Shown in pieces: positions 58,488 through 64,000 of a stretch of 64,000 nt of DNA. The notes below the pieces were generated by a model. That model ran no database searches. It saw only the letters and a program-made list of their open reading frames with translations, and had not been told where the DNA came from. Positions within the stretch are counted from its first letter, which is position 1, and each line of letters begins with the position of its first letter. A program made the position numbers and the translations under genes. Origin of the DNA: Chrysoperla carnea (taxonomy: Eukaryota; Arthropoda; Insecta; Neuroptera; Chrysopidae); contig NC_058339.1 of NCBI RefSeq assembly GCF_905475395.1, positions 60,707,172-60,771,171 of the forward strand, in the 5' to 3' direction.

Positions 58488-60396
58488 AAAACATAACATA
58501 AAGAGTATTCTTTTAATAACACACTGCACAGGCTTCAAATACGATTAGCCAGATGCACGGAAGTCTAGATATCTCCTAGTCCTAGATAATTCATAAAATG
58601 CTGTTTATTTTGATAGCGTTAATTTATGTTGTATAAAAATTAAATAAATTAGTTAAAATTTTCAATTAATAAAATTATGAAGATAATTCCATACAAATAG
58701 AAATAACCTTTTTAATGGATAATTAAAAAAAGATTTTTTTTTAAATTAATATAATTCAATCCAATTACTGCAAGAAGAGTTTCAGAGCATTAATTTTTCC
58801 GCTTTCATTCAGGAAAAACCCAATTAATCGCATAAGATTATTATTTATCCTAATTAATAAAGTATATAAAGATAAAAATTTGATTAACTTGTTATTAAAA
58901 GGCAGATTTTGTTTATTTTTCCCAAAATATTCCAACTTCATATTAATTATTAAAAAAATTTTATTATTTATTTGAACAAAATTAATTAAAAAAATAAAAA
59001 TAAAAATAGCAACTAAATTAATTGTTGTTGTTTAAATACCCTGAATATGTTTGAGAATAAATGTTTAAACTGTATAATTATTATTAAAATTGTTAAATTA
59101 TACAAAATGCAGGCAAATAAATATACATATATTCTACTTCATGCTTATATTATAAAAATGTGATGGTTTATATGTTTTTATGTTTGGATGTTAAGATTTT
59201 TGTTACTCAATCACGCAAAAATGGCTGAAAGTTTATTACTTGGATAAACACGTACTTTATATCCCGAAAACATGATAGGTTCCTGTAGGATTATTTAAAA
59301 AAATAACTACTGAGTGTATCCATACTTAAAATTTGAAATTTGATAGATATATCATATGGAACATTATTCCGGAATAATAGGGAATAACTTATTATTAATT
59401 ACGTTTCCGCACCAAAAAATTAAAATCCATGAAATTGTGAACAAATAAGCGAGGAATAACTGAAGGCAAGGAAGTTGAGGTGTAAGAAGCTGTTTGTTTT
59501 TAAAGGTGAAATTTCCCAACGAAGCCGGTGGGTAACTCCTAGTATAAAAATATGTGTATTTCAGTGTATCCTACTAATCATCAAAATCTGTTGAATCTAA
59601 ATTCAAACAAAAGTTTTTTTTTCAAAGTAACATTTTTTTTTTAAATTTAATTTTTTTCGATTACATTTTATTGTACGTATTCTAAAATGGAATCCAGCAT
59701 ACCGAAGAAATTATGTTCAGCGGACAATATTTTTCCATGCTGGTTACCATGCTGGATTGACTTCACAACATTTTTAATTGTACCATTAATGGAACCATCT
59801 TAGGGTTTCACCTCCGAGAAAATGCACACAAAGAAACTTTGTGGGAACATATACTGTGTGATAAACAGAATCTAATTTTTAAAAAATTTCGCCTGAACGA
59901 ATGCGGAACATAAAAATTTAGAGCTTTTTCTGCCCAAATAAAATTTGATTGCAAATATCTCCGAAAATACTCAATCTACAAAAAAAGTTACATTATCATT
60001 TTGAAGAGCATTAAATTCTCTTTAAAAAAGGCACTTATCAGAACTTTTGTAATTTGCACAGAAATCGAGTAAAATGCGATTGAAGAGTTGCATGGTTTTC
60101 GAATGTTTAAGACTGCCATCCTATAGTTTTTTATACAAATTGTTTGATTATTATATATAATTTTAAAACTTGGCAATTTTCGAAGATGTACATGTAATCA
60201 AAGTTTATCTGTACAGAAAATACCAAAAATGTTTATGTTGCGCACCCGCTACAAGAGGAAACTTGAGGATATTTGATTCTACCCATCACACAATATCTGT
60301 ATAAGTTTCTATAACGTATTTTTTCGGAGAATATTTTTTGTGAAATAAACTGTTTTAAATGTCTACATTATAATAATGCAGTCCATTTTAAAATAT

Positions 60397-60434
60397 AGAT
60401 GTCTATACTATAAACGTAGATAGTATAGACATCT
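60397..60434. repeat. Perfect 15-bp inverted repeat upstream of NUDCD3
   Basis: AGATGTCTATACTAT (60397-60411) and ATAGTATAGACATCT (60420-60434) are exact complements with an 8-base loop. The 3' arm ends 107 bp before the NUDCD3 start codon, in its promoter or 5' UTR. Confidence 0.85.
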
Positions 60435-60541
60435 GTGATTTTCTAATTTTATTAGAGATAACTAAGGTTAATAAACAAATAACGGACTATCAAAATTTTT
60501 GTTGACATTGACATTTAAATTTTTCTTAAAAAAAAACAACA

Positions 60542-63141
60542 ATGTCAGAGAAATATGATGATACGCTTTTACACATTCTTCAAGAAGAAAAAAATGTAGT
60601 AAAATTTTTTGACACAATTTTTGGATTCCTTAAAAGAAGGTAAAAGAAAATAATTTTCAAAATATTTAACCTATTATGTTGTTTTTTAATAAAATTACTT
60701 ATAGAACAGATTTTTACGTAATTTCCAAATCACCTCAGGATTCAGTTGGATTATTGGAGGGATTTGCTGAGAAAATTGTATATGATGCTTTAATGAAATA
60801 TAAAAGCTTGGACGAAAACCTTGAACCTATAATAGAAAATTTTGATGTCCAAAGAGAGGAATGTGTAACGACATGCAATGCGAGTGAATTAGACTCCAAT
60901 AGTCAACCAGAACCTCTAGCAAAATTAAATCAAGAAACATGCAAAGAAATTAAACACAAACCTGATAACTACAATGGTGCTAGTTATGACAACTATTCAT
61001 GGTCTCAAAGGTAATGAAATTATTTCAAACTAGAATTGATGAAGTAGAAAACAAAGCCAATAATTTTGAGCTTAAATTTTGAAAATTAGTGATATTATTA
61101 AACAAATTATACGTGAAAAAGTGTAAATTTAGGTTAGGAGTGTCTAACCTTTTAACTTCTTTGAGCCATTTTGTAATACGACGAGTGGTTTGGGACCATA
61201 TTTGGCCCCCAACGAAACATTTCGACTTCGAAAACATCGAAAAAAATATAGGTTCACTTATTTGAAAATCGTGCCAGCGTAGCCATGGCGCACATTTCAC
61301 ATTTATTGCGTGATAAAAATACGAAATAAAATTGTAGTATGCCATCTACTGTGTTAAGAATGAACTATTTCTATTGGTGATATTTTTGAATGCATTAGTG
61401 TGTTACTATTACTAATTATACGATAAATGTTCATACAAAAAAGTCTAAATTAATTCTGTTGACCTCTAAAGAAAGAAAAATAGAAAATTAAAATTATGTA
61501 CTACCATATGAAAATCTGGATCAACCCTGTATTCATCTAAATGATTACACAGGTCTGCAAAAAAAATTTTTTGTCAGCTGCATGAGATATTTTTACTAAA
61601 TTATATGTTTTAGAATGCACTGATTTCAGAAGTGATGGCCATTTTTTTCTATCACGCAAGTTTTTTTTGCATAATCAAACACAAAAAATTAGTAAAAGCA
61701 TTCGTTTATTAAAAATTATACAGTAGCCTGCAAGCATAGTGACATCCCATCTTCCTTGGTACCGTCTCTCGATATCGCGGAAATCCTGGTGAAACCGCTC
61801 CCCCTGTTCTTCACTGTAAGCTCCCAGGTTTTCAGGAAAATATTCTATGTGGGAGTGTAAAAACATGGACCTTCAGGCTTATCTTGCAGCCTTGAGCTTC
61901 GTATGCTGCTAATTGAACAATGGTTTTGTAGTCAGGATCCTTAGTATTTCCCAAAAACTTTCACACTACATCTTTCTACGATACCCAAGCTTCTTTTTCA
62001 TTCTCAATCATACTTTCCACAAAGAGGGTGTCAAAAGCCTTCTTATGTCGGGGCCAGTGAAAACTCCCTCTTTCAACTTTGTTTCTGACAGCTTCGGAAA
62101 TTTTGTACATAGATATTTAAAACAGTCTCCGTCCTTTTGCAGTGATTTTACAAATTGTTTCATCAACCCCAATTTTATATGGAGAGGTGGCAACAAAACT
62201 TTTTCTGGCGGCACCAAAGTAGTATTGATAACATTTTTCTCCCCAGGTTTTAAAGTTTCTCGGGGTGGCCAATCACTTCTAGCCCAGTGCTGTTTTCTGG
62301 CTCTACTATCCCATAAGCATAAGAAGCATGGGTATTTAGTATAGCCTGCCTGCTGACCCAAAAGCATCGTGAGTATTTTGAAGTCCCCACAAACCATCCA
62401 TTGATGGTCCTGATATTTGATTCTTTCCAGGGTAATGTCCAAATTGTTATAGTTATTTCTTCCATATGCACAGAATAACCCATTGGAAGCGAAGCTAAAT
62501 TATTTTTATTGTGCAATAATACTGCTTTAAGGCTGTTTTTATATACTACTTTAAGAATAGTTTATGTTGTTACTAATATCTATAAAAACCTATGTGATAG
62601 AATGTTTTGAATAGTTTTCCTGTTTTTGTCGCAGACCTGTGTTATTTCCCACTAGTTTTAAAAAAATTTTCTGTGATTCAAAATTTGGCGAGGTACCAGG
62701 AAGCAAAGAACCTCGCCCCGTTTATAAAGAGATATTCAAGTATTGAAGGATTTAGTTGATTCCACTTTTCAATAAAATGTTTCAAACAAAAATGGCTAAG
62801 GAAAATAAAAGAAAATTGAGAATTGTGTAGTCTCTATATCAAACTTGCATGATTTTGATTTGTTTTCTCACAATTTACTGTACTCTAAATTTTTTAAATA
62901 AAATTAATTTGTATTTTTTTGAAATTTATTAGAAAATATTTTCAATTTCAGTATAACGGACTTAGATGTACAAATTACTCTTTCATCGACATACACTCCC
63001 AAGCAGTTAGATGTAAATATCTTAACCAATTTCTTATCAATAAAATTAAAAAACGAAAATATTTGTATATTAGAAGGCACATTACACAGGAAAATAAAAG
63101 CTGCAGAAACTATTTGGTCCGTTGATAAAAACATACTACAA
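60542..63141 (+). CDS. NUDCD3: NudC domain-containing protein 3 (NUDCD3), 5' part; continues past the right edge
   Basis: Three exons, 60542-60639, 60705-61010 and 62952-63141, join in frame (594 bases, 198 residues) and end at a GTAAGT donor; the rest is outside the window. Residues 1-60 match the NUDCD3 N-terminal helical domain (YDDTLLHILQEEKNVVKFFD, then IFGFLKRRTDFYVI). A charged linker follows. From about 120 the CS/p23-like domain begins (PDNYNGASYDNYSWSQ, ITDLDVQITL, LDVNILTNFLSIKLKNEN, WSVDKNILQ); its conserved WW-containing C-terminal strand must be in the next exon. In mammals NUDCD3 works with HSP90 to stabilise the dynein intermediate chain; that is family knowledge. The ACAACAATG context supports the start. 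The short 65-bp first intron is typical of insects. Intron 2 (1941 bp) holds a decayed repeat ORF on the other strand. Confidence 0.93.
61675..62545 (-). pseudogene. Decayed transposon-like ORF (repeat-family protein) inside NUDCD3 intron 2
   Basis: Minus-strand frames give fragments of a protein I recall as a multicopy, unclassified arthropod repeat-family ORF. Landmarks in order are LKAVLLHNKNNLASLP, CGDFKILTMLLGQQAGYTKY, PCFLCLWDSRA, LLPPLHIKLGLMKQFVKSL, KFLGNTKDPDY, and EEQGERFHQDFRDIERRYQG followed by RWDV. Frame changes occur near 62430 and 61870, and in-frame stops lie around 61950-61975, so it is not functional. The cysteine pair in PCFLC and the HFH-type FHQDF block suggest an element-encoded nuclease-like protein, which is inference only. 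Element ends were not found. Confidence 0.75.
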
Positions 63142-64000
63142 GTAAGTATTTCGAAAAGATGTATGTCGATTCGCAATTTTTTCGGACAACCATTCAAAAA
63201 TACCATTCAATTCTAGTAAAGGGAATATCTTTTATCTTAGATAAAATAGCGCTGTCTGCTGACAAAAAATATTTTTTGATATAATGCCCGATACAAAGAT
63301 ATCCCGGAGCAATTTCTTCAGTGGATATCTCAGAAACTTGTCATTTAATCGCAAAATTATCCATATTATACTATTAAGGGGAATTAAGACCAGAGTTGCC
63401 AGTAGAGCCAACTTATTTTATACCGCCAACTGAAATTATACAGAATCAAATCTCATTATACAAAGCGACAAAATTGTTAAAAAACAGTTCCAGTAGCAAG
63501 TGGCGCTGGGTTAAAAAGTCACTTTTACGTTTACTTTTAATGCTAACGAATATTACTCAGAGAGCGCCAATTTTGATACTAATAGTTTTCGAAAGAGCGA
63601 CAAGCTCATCACGATTAAGGAATGTTCGATCTCTCGTTATCTCAAATAATCGGTATTTTAACTCTCACAAAATTTACTTCACGTTTGAATTTTTATTTTT
63701 GTATCCAATTATACGAGGCAATCTGCTATACAAACTGGATACATAAATTAACCATATTATACCCTTTTTGTATCCGATTATACAATCTGGCAGCCCTGAT
63801 TAAGACATAGAAATCCAGAAAACTTGACGATATTTCAAAAACTACTCACCCAATTGTTAAATAAATCATATTGAAAATCATATTTTATTTTATTTAATAA
63901 ATCATATTTTTATATTTTTTTGCTTTATGCCAAGTTTGAGCAAATTGCGAATCAAATATTTGATATGATTTATGATTTTCTCGATTTTTTCAAAGAGAGC
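63142..64000 (+). other. NUDCD3 intron 3, to window edge
   Basis: No sequence resembling the rest of the CS domain appears here, so the next exon is outside the window. The intron carries a hAT-like MITE at 63391-63798; the open frames over it are not genes. Confidence 0.65.
63391..63798. mobile_element. 408-bp hAT-like MITE with 8-bp target duplication
   Basis: Perfect direct repeats ATTAAGAC flank the element (63383-63390 and 63799-63806). Termini are CAGAGTTGCCAG and, inverted, CAGGGCTGCCAG. This is the hAT pattern but a different family from 45524-46122. No transposase is encoded. Confidence 0.9.

Larger units (their letters stand above)
49548..60541. other. Gene-free interval between trehalase B and NUDCD3
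   Basis: No exon could be supported. It contains a diverged direct duplication (about 50100-50230 and 50770-50905), two oligo-G runs (50204-50216, 52830-52844), R1 copies (52275-52700, 56430-56510, 57690-57852, 57915-58487), a 226-bp hairpin element (53386-53611), a TA-flanked MITE (54116-54224), a known-style dispersed repeat (56041-56240), R2 (57299-57465) and a palindrome near NUDCD3 (60397-60434). Confidence 0.5.

Noticed and set aside
61913..62344. 143-codon plus-strand open frame in NUDCD3 intron 2
   Set aside because: It is the antisense shadow of the decayed repeat-family ORF on the minus strand.
63396..63746. 116-codon open frame near the right edge
   Set aside because: It lies wholly within a MITE bounded by an 8-bp target duplication and shows no protein-family features.

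Overview
This is an AT-rich nuclear window from an insect. The genes are split by GT-AG introns, the protein families are metazoan (BTB/pipsqueak-HTH factor, HAPSTR1, trehalase, single-domain VWC protein, NUDCD3), and most of the non-coding DNA is small foldback or MITE-like repeats. I see no operons, no CRISPR array and no prokaryotic or viral genes. I cannot name the order or species from sequence alone.

Layout. 1-6662 (minus): five exons of a BTB/POZ transcription factor with a pipsqueak-type HTH; its 3' end lies beyond base 1. 9103-12967 (plus): a complete four-exon HAPSTR1 (C16orf72) homologue, divergent from the BTB gene across about 2.4 kb. 12968-21307: no gene, several repeats. 21308-49547 (minus): two tandem trehalase paralogues. 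Copy A (21308-24000) lacks a visible signal-peptide exon. Copy B (40752-49547) is complete, with a 7.1 kb intron full of repeats. Between them, at 24645-27212 on the same strand, is a four-exon gene for a secreted eight-cysteine SVWC protein with an unusually long C-terminal tail; I assembled it by hand because its exons are short. 49548-60541: no gene, repeat-rich. 60542-63141 and onward (plus): the first three exons of NUDCD3, running off the right edge, with a decayed transposon-like ORF antisense in intron 2 and a hAT-type MITE in the following intron.

Functions. The two trehalases should both hydrolyse haemolymph or gut trehalose to glucose as soluble enzymes; neither visible C-terminus has a membrane anchor. 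In both, the catalytic acid is in the large exon and the catalytic base in a separate terminal exon. The other genes (transcription factor, HUWE1-linked stress regulator, HSP90/dynein co-chaperone) look like unrelated neighbours.

Non-coding DNA. The best-supported elements are two hAT-like MITEs with perfect 8-bp target duplications (45524-46122, 63391-63798), two TA-flanked MITEs (24423-24624, 54116-54224), several foldback families with two or three copies here, and a dispersed family of about 550 bp carrying a conserved 19-bp near-palindrome in five places. I found no convincing new biological system. The points most worth checking are the SVWC gene's long tail, the 5' end of trehalase A, and the long hairpins.
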